Assembly: GCF_015244675.1 (NCBI RefSeq)
Contig: NZ_JABCQO010000006.1
Location: forward strand, 116,872-180,871
From: Gluconobacter cerevisiae
GTDB taxonomy: Bacteria > Pseudomonadota > Alphaproteobacteria > Acetobacterales > Acetobacteraceae
Length of the DNA stretch: 64,000 bases
Reading direction: 5' to 3'
Shown: positions 55,656 through 64,000 of the stretch, one piece after another
Layout: each line of letters starts with the position of its first letter
Position numbering within the stretch: position 1 is the first letter of the stretch
Program-made: the position numbers and the translations under genes
Notes under the pieces: generated by a model
What the model was told of the DNA's origin: nothing
Databases searched by the model: none
Seen by the model: the letters and a program-made list of their open reading frames with translations, nothing else

Positions 55656-56414
55656 ATGAAAATTCATTTTGTTGCGTCTTCTAGCGATACTGCGCAATCA
55701 GCACTGGAGCGGCTTTCAAGAAAGTACGGCAATGCTCATCTTCACAATGCAGATTTTGTTGTTTGTCTGGGTGGAGATGGCTTCATGCTTGAGGCGCTTC
55801 ACAAGGTCTTGGATAGAAGTATCGCCATCTATGGAATGAATTACGGAACTGTTGGCTTTTTGATGAATGCCGCCAATGAAGGAGATCTTTTACGTCGCCT
55901 TGAAAATGCTCAGCCTTCAGTCCTCCATCCATTACACATGACGGCGACGACTTCTTCGGGGATTGTCAGGAGCGCACTGGCATTTAATGATGTTTTTCTT
56001 TTCAGACAAACGAGACAGACATCCCGAATAAAAATTGAAATCGATGGTCGGACACGTCTTGAAGAACTGATTTGCGACGGAATAATTGTTTCCACTCCGG
56101 CGGGTTCTACGGCGTATAATCTTTCAGCCCATGGGCCTATTGTTCCCTTGAGCTCGAATATTCTTCCTTTGACACCGATTTCTGCCTTTCGCCCCCGCCG
56201 TTGGAGAGGCGCTCTTTTGCCCTCCAGTGCTGTCGTAAAGCTAACGCTTTTGGATACAGAGAAAAGATCGACAGCAGCCGTAGCGGATTTTACGGAAATT
56301 CGTGATGTTGCCGAAGTCGTGGTGCGTGAAGATCGCACTCGAAAAGCCACGATCCTGTTCGATCCGGATCATGGTCTTTCGGAGCGGATTATTGCCGAAC
56401 AGTTCGTGGCATAA
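55656..56414 (+). CDS. nadK: NAD kinase
   Basis: Phosphorylates NAD to NADP using ATP. 252 residues. Family motifs: FVVCLGGDGFMLEALH (GGDG), YGMNYGTVGFLMN (NxGxxGF), EELICDGIIVSTPAGSTAYNLSAHGPIVP with the NAD-binding TPxGSTAY. Short bacterial form. Convergent with the hydroxyacid dehydrogenase 2 bases downstream. Confidence 0.96.
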   Translation: MKIHFVASSSDTAQSALERLSRKYGNAHLHNADFVVCLGGDGFMLEALHKVLDRSIAIYGMNYGTVGFLMNAANEGDLLRRLENAQPSVLHPLHMTATTSSGIVRSALAFNDVFLFRQTRQTSRIKIEIDGRTRLEELICDGIIVSTPAGSTAYNLSAHGPIVPLSSNILPLTPISAFRPRRWRGALLPSSAVVKLTLLDTEKRSTAAVADFTEIRDVAEVVVREDRTRKATILFDPDHGLSERIIAEQFVA

Positions 56415-56416
56415 AT

Positions 56417-57349
56417 TTACACGACGGGAGTGAGAAGAGTTCCATCGGCAAAATAGACAATCAGATTATCCACAACCAGATTGCCCATGGCTTTTCTGGT
56501 TTCTACGGTTGCTGAGGCCTGATGGGCTTGCAGAACCGTATTGGTGAGCGAGAAAAAAGCCGGGTTTATGTCAGGTTCGTTCTGAAAAACGTCTAGTCCT
56601 GCACCGGCGATGCGCTTTTCTTTTAAGGCGTCCAGAAGGGCATTTTCGTCTACGACTGTACCCCGGGCAATATTAATCAGGAAACCGTCTTTTCCCAGTG
56701 CCGTCAGGATGTCGTTATCGATCATGTTTGCGGAGCGTTGCCCTCCGGAGACTGCCAGGACCAGAACATCACACCACTCTGCCAGGCTCTTCAGATCAGG
56801 CTCGAAGCGGTAGGAGGTGTCAGGTTTGGCATGAGAATTGAAATAGGCAACGTCCATCTCAAAGGCTGAGATACGTTTGGCAATGGCCTGTCCTATGTGA
56901 CCGAAACCTGCAATCCCGACCCGTTTTTTTGTCAGGCTGCGGCTTAGCGGGAGGGGAGAATGAGGCCAGCTTCCCGCCCGGACGAAGCGGTCATTATTCA
57001 CGACATCCCGCATTACGGTCATCATCAGGACGACGGCCATATCGGCCACATCTTCTGTCAGGGTATTCTGGGTTGTCGCAACGCGGATATTCCGGCGTTT
57101 TGCTTCCTGCAGGTCAATGCGATCGGTGCCTACGCCATTGACCGAAATGACTTCCAGATTGGGCAGCGCGTTCATGACTTTGGCTGGAACTCCGGAGGCG
57201 CCTCCAGTCGTGATGCCGCGGATGCTCGGAGCGAAGCGCTGTAGATCTTCGGGTGTGGTGTAGGGATGGAGTTCAAAAGATTGCTCCAGCCGCTCTCTCA
57301 TAAATGGAAGAATGGGATCGATCGTCAGAATGCCGGGTCTGGATGACAT
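56417..57349 (-). CDS. D-isomer 2-hydroxyacid dehydrogenase
   Basis: 310 residues from ATG 57349, which has GGAG about 6 bases upstream; 57361 is an alternative. NAD(P)-binding VGIAGFGHIGQAIAKRI (GxGxxG), LNxARG-type NIARGTVVDENALLDAL with substrate Arg, the conserved Glu in FQNEPDINPAFF, and catalytic His in QAHQASATVETR. Likely reduces glyoxylate/hydroxypyruvate or a similar 2-keto acid. The third gene of a minus-strand run after the AEC transporter and phosphatase. Confidence 0.9.
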   Translation of the reverse strand: MSSRPGILTIDPILPFMRERLEQSFELHPYTTPEDLQRFAPSIRGITTGGASGVPAKVMNALPNLEVISVNGVGTDRIDLQEAKRRNIRVATTQNTLTEDVADMAVVLMMTVMRDVVNNDRFVRAGSWPHSPLPLSRSLTKKRVGIAGFGHIGQAIAKRISAFEMDVAYFNSHAKPDTSYRFEPDLKSLAEWCDVLVLAVSGGQRSANMIDNDILTALGKDGFLINIARGTVVDENALLDALKEKRIAGAGLDVFQNEPDINPAFFSLTNTVLQAHQASATVETRKAMGNLVVDNLIVYFADGTLLTPVV

Positions 57350-57379
57350 GAAGTTCTCCATTACTGATTTATGGGGGCG

Positions 57380-57853
57380 TCACTTTTTGGTGCGTCGTCC
57401 GAGAGTTGCGTTTGCGAGCGCAGCGCAGGCGGCTTCAACGTCTTCCCAGGTTCTGACGAAGCCTTTGTCAGGCCCATAATAGGGATCAATGACATCCTGT
57501 CCCATGCGGGTTGGAATATGATCCAGCATGAGCGAGAGATGCGATTTTGAGCCGTGGGGCTGCATTTCTTTAAGAATGATCAGATGGGAGCGATCCAGAG
57601 CGATGATATGATCAAAGCGGTTGAAATCATCCAACATTACAAGACGTGAACGTAGCGTCGAAGCATCCAGACCTTGTTGGGACGCGATGGTGCATGCACG
57701 CGGATCTGGAGCTTCGCCCAGATTCCAGCGCCCGGTCGCAGCCGAATCAATATCCAGCTCCAGCCCTCGCATGCGCGCTTCCCGGCGCATGGCCAGTTCG
57801 GCCAGAGGAGATCGACAGATATTGCCCGTGCAGACAAAAAGGAAACTACTCAT
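57380..57853 (-). CDS. Low-molecular-weight protein tyrosine phosphatase
   Basis: 157 residues from ATG 57853, which overlaps the AEC stop by 4 bases and places the active loop at the start, as in the family: SFLFVCTGNICRSPLAEL (C8-X5-R14 P-loop), and the general acid Asp in QDVIDPYYG. Dephosphorylates protein tyrosines or small phosphates; target unknown. Confidence 0.95.
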   Translation of the reverse strand: MSSFLFVCTGNICRSPLAELAMRREARMRGLELDIDSAATGRWNLGEAPDPRACTIASQQGLDASTLRSRLVMLDDFNRFDHIIALDRSHLIILKEMQPHGSKSHLSLMLDHIPTRMGQDVIDPYYGPDKGFVRTWEDVEAACAALANATLGRRTKK

Positions 57854-58830
57854 GCGCCTGTCAGCCAAATGAAAAATGCCATGGTGAAGATTGAGGATAA
57901 CGTTCCGAAGAACAGAACGGATGCAATTTCACGTTCGAGAACATGATATCGCATGGCAAGGATAACATTGATTGACGCACTGGGAATGGCCATCGTCAGG
58001 ACGCTTTCCTGAAGCGCAGGCAAGGGCAGATGCCACATACGGGCCAGTGCATAGATGACGCCGGGAATGACAACATTCCGGACGCTGACAATGACACCCA
58101 CCAGGGGGCTGAACTTCACCTGCCGGGTGAAAAGAACCACACCTGAAGCGAAGAGCGCCGCACCCCCTGTTGCGCGTCCAAGAAGCTGAAAAGAGCCTTT
58201 GAGGAACTGCGGCAGGAACGCACCTGCGCTGACCAGAACGAGCGCCATCATGGGCACCCAGACCACGGGTTCGCGACAAGAATGGATTAGGTGTCCGAAC
58301 AGTTCGCGGACGTCACTACGGGCTTTATCGTCATTTCCGACGCGATGACCTGCCCCACGGTCATGCCCCATCAGGATCAACGTGATCGGAAGCTGAACCA
58401 GATTCATAGCCAAAGATGCGATTGAAATCGGTACGGAACTTGCCGGGCCGAAAATCTGGCCCAAGACTGGAATACCAATGAAGGGCACGGACGGACCGGT
58501 GATGGTCATCGCGATCAGGGCTGCCTCTCCGAGGCGACGTTTGAGCAGGCCGCGCAGGATGGCAAAGATCAATCCATAGCCACCAATCATGGCCAGCAGG
58601 ATCAGAGCGGCGACTGGCCCTGCCGCCAGAACCTGACCTCGCGGCGTACTCAGGATGGAAACCAGCAGCTCCAGAGGGAGCGCATACAGCATAACCAGAC
58701 GTGTCAGAACACCGGCCTGCTGGGCGTCAAAATCTTTTCGGTATGCCGCGAAATAGCCAAAGCCTAATGTCACGAGAATCGGGAGAATAGACTGAACGAT
58801 CGTCAGCAGCAGGGCAGGCGAATTCGTCAT
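57850..58830 (-). CDS. AEC-family (auxin efflux carrier-like) transporter
   Basis: Inner-membrane carrier, 326 residues, ten hydrophobic helices in two five-helix halves with a central charged cytoplasmic loop (DRGAGHRVGNDDKARSDVRE). The conserved segments GFGYFAAYRKDFDAQQAG near the start and the C-terminal SASINVILAMRYH with Asn are AEC-like. AEC proteins move malonate, malate or other organic acids; substrate unknown. Translationally coupled to the phosphatase. Confidence 0.85.
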   Translation of the reverse strand: MTNSPALLLTIVQSILPILVTLGFGYFAAYRKDFDAQQAGVLTRLVMLYALPLELLVSILSTPRGQVLAAGPVAALILLAMIGGYGLIFAILRGLLKRRLGEAALIAMTITGPSVPFIGIPVLGQIFGPASSVPISIASLAMNLVQLPITLILMGHDRGAGHRVGNDDKARSDVRELFGHLIHSCREPVVWVPMMALVLVSAGAFLPQFLKGSFQLLGRATGGAALFASGVVLFTRQVKFSPLVGVIVSVRNVVIPGVIYALARMWHLPLPALQESVLTMAIPSASINVILAMRYHVLEREIASVLFFGTLSSIFTMAFFIWLTGA

Positions 58831-58941
58831 AATTGACTCATGAAAACAGAAATCCGGTCAGGAAAAGATCACCTTTCGTAACGGTCACCCTCACATTCGT
58901 CTATCCCTGCTACAGATGGCAGTTGACCAACGCCGCGGAGA

Positions 58942-59304
58942 ATGGCTTTGTGGAGTGATCTTGTCCTCTTTCTGCCGGTGCCAGATTACGTGATGCAATC
59001 CATACTCGATACGTTGTGGGGTCTGATCCTGGGTCTGCTGGGCATTGTGGTGGCTGGCGTGGCGATCATCGAGGTAATGGCCCGTTCCGTGCTGAGCAGC
59101 CTTGGAATTCAGGGACAGGTCCAGACGGCTCTGCTGTTCCTGCTTCTGGGCGGACTGATTCTGGGGGCCTTCAGGATTTTCGGAAAGCTGTTTGCTGTTC
59201 TGTTAGTCGCCGCGTTTTCCGTCTATTTCATGCATGTCGTCTTTGGCGTTCTGAGCGATGCACTCATCCCCGTTCAGACATCGAGTGCGACAACCGATGT
59301 CTGA
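58942..59304 (+). CDS. Small three-helix membrane protein
   Basis: 120 residues with about three predicted membrane helices (VMQSILDTLWGLILGLLGIVVAGVAII; TALLFLLLGGLILGAFRIF; LFAVLLVAAFSVYFMHVVF, shortened here). No recognised domain. Starts at 58942 and ends 20 bases before the convergent acetyl-CoA synthetase. Codon use matches neighbours, so probably real. Confidence 0.55.
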   Translation: MALWSDLVLFLPVPDYVMQSILDTLWGLILGLLGIVVAGVAIIEVMARSVLSSLGIQGQVQTALLFLLLGGLILGAFRIFGKLFAVLLVAAFSVYFMHVVFGVLSDALIPVQTSSATTDV

Positions 59305-59324
59305 ACGGGCCCAACTCTAATCAG

Positions 59325-61232
59325 TCAGTCCGCTGGTGTCTGGATGATGCGGATCAGCGTTTCCACGATCTCAGGATCGGCGAGGGTGGACAGATCGCCA
59401 AATCCTTCAGTCTCGCCACAGGCGATCTTGCGAAGAAGACGGCGAACGCTTTTCCCGGAACGGGTCTTGGGAAGATCCGGCACGACATGGATACGTTCGG
59501 GCGCTGCATAGCGGCCTACTTTCGATGTAATCGCTTTCGCAGCCCGGATGTGAAGATCATCTGGCGCATTGTCGCGTGCGACGACGTACACGACAATCCC
59601 CTGTCCTTTCAGATCATGCGGGATGCCGATTGCGGCACTCTCTGCAATGGTCAGTTCAGTCGCCAGCGCATCCTCGATTTCAGCAGAGCCGATCCGGTGC
59701 CCCGAGACATTGATGACGTCATCCACCCGCCCGGTAATCCAGTAGTACCCGTCTTCGTCACGGCGTGCGCCGTCACCCGTGAAATAGTATCCGGGATAGG
59801 GCTGAAGATAGGTGCGCTCGAAAAGACCATCGTCGTTCCAGATGGAGAGCGCGCGACCGGGCCACGATCCCTTGAGGCACAGGACGCCTTCTGCGGCCCC
59901 TTCGCGCGTCACGCCCCGTTCGTCCAGAAGGACCGGATGCACGCCGGGGAGTGGAAGCGTCGCTGAGGCAGGCTTTTCACGAACGGCCCCCGGAACGGGA
60001 GAAATCATAATGCCGCCGCTTTCGGTCTGCCACCAGGTGTCAACGAAAGCGCAGCGTCCGCCCCCAACATGGTCGTTGAACCAGGACCACGCTTCCTGGC
60101 TGATGGGTTCTCCTACCGTTCCCAGAACACGCAGAGAGGATAGGTCGTAACGCTGCACGACGGCGTCGCCTTCCCGCATGAGCGCACGGATGGCGGTTGG
60201 AGATGTATAGAACGTCGTAACCTTGTGATCCTGGATTACACTCCACCAGCGACCCGGCTCCGGATAGGACGGCATCCCCTCGAACAGCAGAACCGTCCCG
60301 CCGTTCAGGAGAGGGCCATAAACTCCATAAGTGTGTCCCGTAATCCAGCCGATATCGGCCGTGCACCAGAAAATATCTCCGTCCTGATGATCAAACACCA
60401 GTTCATGCGTGTAGGAGGCCCAGACCAGATATCCCCCCGTTCCGTGCACGATGCCTTTGGGTTTGCCAGTGCTGCCCGAAGTGTAAAGCAGGAATAGTGG
60501 AGCCGAAGAGGGCATGTGCTGAGGCACGCAGTCAGGTGCGGCTTTTTCCAGAAGAGGGGTAAGCCAACTATCCCGTTCCGGCTTCATCCCCACTTCATCG
60601 TCCGTCACGCTCACGACCAGAACAGTGTTGACGGCAAGGGTTTCCGGGCGGAGATCGAGGGCCGCATCCAGTGTGGCCTTGAACGGGATTCTTTTGGGAC
60701 CTCGCCGCCCGACATTGGCCGTGATCACCAGAGCTGCACCGCTGTCAGCCAGTCTGTCGGAAATCGCTTCGGGAGAAAAACCGCCAAAAAGAACCACATG
60801 GATCGCTCCGATCCGCGCGCAGGCAAGCATAGCGATCAGACCTTCAGGAACGGAAGGCAGATGAATGGCAACTCGATCGCCTGCCTGAATGCCTTGGTCC
60901 CGCAGGACATTCGCCATCCGGCACACACGCTCATGAAGAGTTTTATATGTAAATGTCAAGACGTGCCCGGCGTCCTCAGCCTGCCAGATCAGGGCTTTCT
61001 GATCGCCGCGGGTGTCGAGGTGGCGGTCCAGGCAGTTGACGCTCGCATTGAGCATTCCGCCCGGAAACCAGCCTTTTTCCTCGCATTGGGTTTGGAGTGG
61101 TGCGGTCTTCCAGAGCAGTCTTTCGCTTTCGCAAGCCCAATAGAGATTGGGCTCGGCAGCGGCACGTCCCACCAGAGCGCTGTAATCCGCCGGATTAAGG
61201 CGGAATGAATGAGGGTGAGAAGAGGAGGGCAT
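59325..61232 (-). CDS. acsA: Acetyl-CoA synthetase (AMP-forming)
   Basis: 635 residues, ANL adenylating enzyme activating acetate to acetyl-CoA. ACS-specific N-terminal part (ADYSALVGRAAAEPNLYW, WFPGGMLNASVNCLDRHL), P-loop LLYTSGSTGKPKGIVHGTGGYL, WCTADIGWITGHTYGVYGPLLNG, the motif DTWWQTESGG, and the acetylated/active-site Lys in PKTRSGKSVRR. Relevant to acetate metabolism in this acetate-producing group. An acyl preference (acetate or propionate) is not proven. Terminator not evident. Confidence 0.94.
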   Translation of the reverse strand: MPSSSHPHSFRLNPADYSALVGRAAAEPNLYWACESERLLWKTAPLQTQCEEKGWFPGGMLNASVNCLDRHLDTRGDQKALIWQAEDAGHVLTFTYKTLHERVCRMANVLRDQGIQAGDRVAIHLPSVPEGLIAMLACARIGAIHVVLFGGFSPEAISDRLADSGAALVITANVGRRGPKRIPFKATLDAALDLRPETLAVNTVLVVSVTDDEVGMKPERDSWLTPLLEKAAPDCVPQHMPSSAPLFLLYTSGSTGKPKGIVHGTGGYLVWASYTHELVFDHQDGDIFWCTADIGWITGHTYGVYGPLLNGGTVLLFEGMPSYPEPGRWWSVIQDHKVTTFYTSPTAIRALMREGDAVVQRYDLSSLRVLGTVGEPISQEAWSWFNDHVGGGRCAFVDTWWQTESGGIMISPVPGAVREKPASATLPLPGVHPVLLDERGVTREGAAEGVLCLKGSWPGRALSIWNDDGLFERTYLQPYPGYYFTGDGARRDEDGYYWITGRVDDVINVSGHRIGSAEIEDALATELTIAESAAIGIPHDLKGQGIVVYVVARDNAPDDLHIRAAKAITSKVGRYAAPERIHVVPDLPKTRSGKSVRRLLRKIACGETEGFGDLSTLADPEIVETLIRIIQTPAD

Positions 61233-61350
61233 GGACCTGAAACCTTACGCACGAAAAACAGACGCCACAGAGCGGACTGTTGTTATATTTGGCTTGCAGG
61301 TTCTGAAACAGAGTGAATTTTTTTATCCTCATAAAAAGCCCTTCAGAGCA

Positions 61351-61449
61351 TTAGGCCATACGGACAAAAGTTCCATCGGACTGATGCAGGGGCTGATCGA
61401 TGACTGGCAGCATATGGTCGCCAGCGTCCTTATACCAGCGCCTCCCCAC
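61351..61449 (-). CDS. Possible small protein following the tail-fibre gene
   Basis: A 32-residue frame from GTG 61449 (or 20 residues from ATG 61413), reading VGRRWYKDAGDHMLPVIDQ then PLHQSDGTFVRMA, overlapping the last 20 bases of the tail-fibre gene. It reads like a protein C-terminus in a different frame, so it may be a small translationally coupled gene or what remains of a longer, frameshifted C-terminus of the fibre. Too short to test by eye. Confidence 0.3.
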   Translation of the reverse strand: MGRRWYKDAGDHMLPVIDQPLHQSDGTFVRMA

Positions 61450-63160
61450 TCAAACCTGTCCATGCCTTTGCGTTTGGGTTCCACATCGCCATGACGCCCT
61501 GAGCGCCGGAGCCTATGGCCTTGTCTGTCACAACGGCGCGCTGCCAGGCTTCGGGCGATGCGGGAAGCGTGGCGAAAGTATAGGCCGTCAGAACAAGCGG
61601 TTCGTTCGCAAACGTCGCGACATTCTTCTCCGACGAAAACGCCACCAGCGGTGTGGTCTGCCAGTTGGAATTGTCGGATGTGCCAGCAAACAGCTTCAGG
61701 TCTTTCGGCCATCCGGCTGCGCCCGATGTGTCCCCGACAAATTTCCAGTAAGCGAGATTGGAATCGCTGTTCACAAACATGAACCCGGCAGCGCCATACT
61801 TGGCGTCGATGCCCCACCAATCGGTGGTCATTGTCTGCGTTCCGTCCTGATAGCGCACGGCCCATAGACTGGCTCCGTAACCATCCTGACCATACAGGGA
61901 CAGCTTGGCCAGATTGTTGTTCAGCGATTTAATCACGTAGGCGTTCGAGCTGTACATGCCCGCGATGAGTCCCACCTGCATGGTGGGGCCAGAGGTTGGG
62001 CTGTCACTGAGCGTATAGAGACCGCCACTGTTCGCGGTCGACGATTCCGACCTGACGATGGAAGGGATCGTTTTCGAGACGTCCACTGAGAGCGGGAAAT
62101 ACTCAGCTCCGTTCGCTGCCGTATAACCGAGGGCTGTGTTGATTGCCGCTGCCGTAAGGTCTGTTGCACTGCCTTCGGCCCCCGGTGGAACTTCGAAGGA
62201 AACCCCCGGCGCGGTTGCACCATTGGTCATTGTCGCTGTGAGGGTCACGGTGGAGGACTGGCCCGCCGTGATAGGGCCTTGGCTCACGGCGACAGATGCG
62301 ATCCCCACGCCGACAGGCCCAGCTTGACCGTCTTTGCCGTCGGCTCCCGCTGTCCCTGTATTCCCTTGCAGCCCTTGTGTGCCCGGAGATCCAGCCGGAG
62401 CGTCGAATTTCGTGCTGGTTGTGGTGCCATCGGTGAGGGTTGCGGTCAGCGTGACGGTAGAGGGTTGACCGGCTACGACGGCACCCTGCGTCACGTTGAT
62501 CGCCTTGATCCCAACGCCCTGAGCGCCGCCAGAAGACAGGGCTGCAATCCATTGCCCGATCGTCTGGACCTTAGCGCCTGACGTGACATCCAGCCCGGAG
62601 CCATCGCCGGAATACGTCCCGGCCGTCACGCTCTCGAAGGACGGCGTGCCAACAGGAGCTGCATTTTCCGTGGCCATGACGACGCGGCCGTTCGACGAAT
62701 AGCCCGAGGGCAGCGCCTCGATGCCGGCAATCAGCACTTTGCCGTTCGTCAGGGTATCAGGCAGGAAGTTTGATGGAGGTGCGGTCGCGGCGGTCAAGGT
62801 CGTGATCTGCAGTACTGCCATCACGGAATAGACGCGGCCCTGCTGGGTTGTGATTTCGAAAAGGATCTTTTGTGTCGTGTCGGGCTTCCCACTGGCAAGG
62901 AAGGCCACGACTAGCGGTCCAGCCACGGCAGACCACATGACCTTGAGGTCATACTGGCCACCCGTGGCGGTAAGTGTGGCCGATCTGATTGCCGTTGGCG
63001 TATCATCAGTTCCAGCAAGAAGTGCTGAAAAATCCAGCGTATAATCCAGACAGTCAGCCGAGGCTTTCGGGCACAAGATAACCTGTGGAGTGGTTCCATT
63101 GCGTCCTTGTAAAACGATCGTCCGCAGTGGGGACGGTGCGAGATTATTAACTGTGGTCAT
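61430..63160 (-). CDS. Phage tail-fibre-like protein with collagen-like segment
   Basis: 576 residues. N-terminal part (about residues 20-120) with LTATGGQYDLKVMWSAVAGPLVVAFLASG is like phage tail/baseplate-associated fibre proteins. Two tandem homologous units follow (about 215-255 and 287-325: GVGIKAINVTQGAVVAGQPS and GVGIASVAVSQGPITAGQSS), separated by collagen-like GxY triplets (GSPGTQGLQGNTGTAGADGK). C-terminal part is Ser/Thr/Gly-rich with a long beta-helix-like fold and ends in a probable tip. GTGAGGACTGC precedes the ATG, giving an SD. No head, terminase or lysis genes are near, so it is an orphan. Confidence 0.75.
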   Translation of the reverse strand: MTTVNNLAPSPLRTIVLQGRNGTTPQVILCPKASADCLDYTLDFSALLAGTDDTPTAIRSATLTATGGQYDLKVMWSAVAGPLVVAFLASGKPDTTQKILFEITTQQGRVYSVMAVLQITTLTAATAPPSNFLPDTLTNGKVLIAGIEALPSGYSSNGRVVMATENAAPVGTPSFESVTAGTYSGDGSGLDVTSGAKVQTIGQWIAALSSGGAQGVGIKAINVTQGAVVAGQPSTVTLTATLTDGTTTSTKFDAPAGSPGTQGLQGNTGTAGADGKDGQAGPVGVGIASVAVSQGPITAGQSSTVTLTATMTNGATAPGVSFEVPPGAEGSATDLTAAAINTALGYTAANGAEYFPLSVDVSKTIPSIVRSESSTANSGGLYTLSDSPTSGPTMQVGLIAGMYSSNAYVIKSLNNNLAKLSLYGQDGYGASLWAVRYQDGTQTMTTDWWGIDAKYGAAGFMFVNSDSNLAYWKFVGDTSGAAGWPKDLKLFAGTSDNSNWQTTPLVAFSSEKNVATFANEPLVLTAYTFATLPASPEAWQRAVVTDKAIGSGAQGVMAMWNPNAKAWTGLSGEALV

Positions 63161-63258
63161 GCAGTCCTCACGTTGGTCAGAAACGCGTTAAAATCATTAT
63201 TGCTCGGTGTCGTGTCAGGAGCGTCCGGCCGGTTCTTTCGCGACAGCAGACGAAGCCG
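63157..63258 (-). pseudogene. C-terminal remnant of a gene upstream of the tail fibre
   Basis: On the minus strand, after a stop at 63259-63261, a frame reads RLRLLSRKNRPDAPD then TTPSNNDFNAFLTNVRTA and ends in TGA overlapping the tail-fibre start (ATGA). The protein-like ending and overlap suggest the last codons of a preceding phage gene whose body was lost or frameshifted. Upstream in the same frame there is no Met start. Tentative. Confidence 0.3.
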
Positions 63259-64000
63259 TTATTTCTCCGTATCTGTGGCCAGTTTATCTCTGCCCACATG
63301 GCAGGCAGGCGCCCGGTCAGCACCCGGCGGAGATGACAGATGCGCGGGTCATGTTTCGAGGCGTACTTGTCCTGTTTTCTATCCTGAATAGGGTCTGCGG
63401 ATACAAAATGAGGAGGCCAGCCGAAGTTGTGTTCCCCTTCGGCGTAATTAGACTGCCGAATTTTGCCTTGTTCGATGGTCGTGGATGGCTTTTCAGGATT
63501 GCTGAAGAGCTGAAAAGAAGGGCGCTGAAGCCAGAGTGCAGGGACGCAATTGCCCATGATATTTTCGGATATAAAAACCCGCCCCAATGAAGGGTTCTAA
63601 AAGATGGGTTGATGTCGCAGTTCGGAAAGCCTTCTCATAAGAAGACAAAGTCGCGCGCACCGAGGAAAATCATGTGTCAACCCAGCACTTTGAGGAGATC
63701 TTTGTTTTTAGGCTCAGCGCTTATAGCCAGAAGAAGACGGTTGAGCAGATGTCTTCGTGTGTTGCGAAACATCGCTAGTCCTTGAACCTGCCTTTCACAT
63801 TCAACTTGGAAATGGTCGTCAAGGTAATACGCGTGACCGGACAACATTGATTGCATGTGTTAGTGGGAAGAGCGATGTCATCAAATATTTAGGCTCAGGA
63901 CCTATTAATTTATTGAACTGAGCGAGAGGTTGTGATTCACAGGCTTACCGATGGAGGGTAGGCCTGTGAGTGAGGTATTTTTGTTGTCTGAGCGCCAGAT
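63259..64000. other. Sparse region at the window end
   Basis: Beyond the tail-fibre operon I see no convincing gene. Overlapping opposite frames at 63177-63590 (136 residues minus, 127 plus) have no domains and cannot both be real. An inverted repeat CACAGGC...GCCTGTG (63938-63968, inner TACC/GGTA) lies near the end, possibly a terminator or an element end. Likely decayed phage or mobile DNA. Confidence 0.3.
63677..63772 (-). CDS. Possible small ORF, unknown
   Basis: 31 residues on the minus strand (MFRNTRRHLLNRLLLAISAE then PKNKDLLKVLG). Charged/hydrophobic balance is protein-like, but no homology or Shine-Dalgarno is obvious. Listed only because the region otherwise holds nothing. Confidence 0.2.
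   Translation of the reverse strand: MFRNTRRHLLNRLLLAISAEPKNKDLLKVLG

Noticed and set aside
62200..62460. Repetitive-looking stretch suggestive of a CRISPR or tandem DNA repeat
   Set aside because: The similarity is two protein-level homologous units around collagen-like triplets in one gene; no regular direct repeats with spacers.
63177..63590. Overlapping 136-codon minus and 127-codon plus frames
   Set aside because: Mutually antisense, no domains, no clear Shine-Dalgarno; at most one could be real and neither is convincing.

Overview
The window looks like chromosome of an acetic acid bacterium (Acetobacteraceae), most probably Gluconobacter or a close relative. This rests on gene content and order, not on a database search: the alphaproteobacterial dusB-ntr-hfq-hflX block, an edd-eda (Entner-Doudoroff) pair, aroQ-accB-accC, and GC-rich housekeeping genes interrupted by one strongly AT-rich flagellar block.

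Layout. 0.2-8.4 kb: a nitroreductase-like protein, a UbiH-type FAD hydroxylase, an MDR oxidoreductase, a small HTH/membrane protein, a large DUF3772-type MscS channel, pyrD and an alpha/beta hydrolase. 8.5-15.8 kb: dusB, a shortened and degenerate NtrC-like protein (no ntrB), ntrY, ntrX, hfq, hflX. 15.8-24 kb: an OpgC-like acyltransferase, a SulP transporter, tRNA-His(GTG), a DMT exporter, a bifunctional GDP-mannose pyrophosphorylase/phosphomannose isomerase, an NDUFA9-like epimerase and a secreted unknown. 24-27 kb: rplM-rpsI, a DUF2975-like membrane protein, ilvE. 27-33 kb: a molybdenum-cofactor cluster (mocA-like, xdhC, moeA, moaA, moaC, a mobA-moaD fusion, and moaE with a His-rich tail). 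33-37.2 kb: a candidate Fur box with two unknown genes, a group III ornithine decarboxylase with a long leader, a YihY/BrkB membrane protein, RlpA. 37.3-46.4 kb: aroQ-accB-accC, a NIPSNAP protein, YfdX, edd-eda, a YdjM-like membrane protein, purH and a small exported protein. 46.5-54.6 kb: flagellar genes (fliK-like, flgD, fliF, fliG, fliH, fliN, flhA) whose base composition becomes very AT-rich, followed by a decayed IS701-type transposase. 55.6-61.2 kb: nadK, a 2-hydroxyacid dehydrogenase, a low-molecular-weight tyrosine phosphatase, an AEC transporter, a small membrane protein and acetyl-CoA synthetase. 61.3-64 kb: an orphan phage tail-fibre-like gene with a collagen-like segment, and sparse remnants.

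How the genes work together. The ntrYX/hfq/hflX block is regulatory. The moeA-moaE operon plus mocA/xdhC supplies molybdenum cofactor and molybdo-hydroxylase maturation. edd-eda carries gluconate-derived 6-phosphogluconate to pyruvate and glyceraldehyde-3-phosphate. accB-accC start fatty acid synthesis. The flagellar block encodes the MS ring, part of the C ring, hook-assembly and export parts, but the export ATPase gene fliI is not in the window.

Most unusual items: the NtrC relic with no Walker A or GAFTGA motif and no receiver; the mobA-moaD fusion with a strong internal Shine-Dalgarno that could also yield free MoaD; the Fur-box operon of two unknown proteins; the AT-rich flagellar island ending in a transposase relic; and the orphan tail-fibre gene. 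I found no CRISPR array, rRNA gene, intact insertion sequence or clearly undescribed multi-gene system. All calls come from reading the sequence and family knowledge; no similarity search was run.
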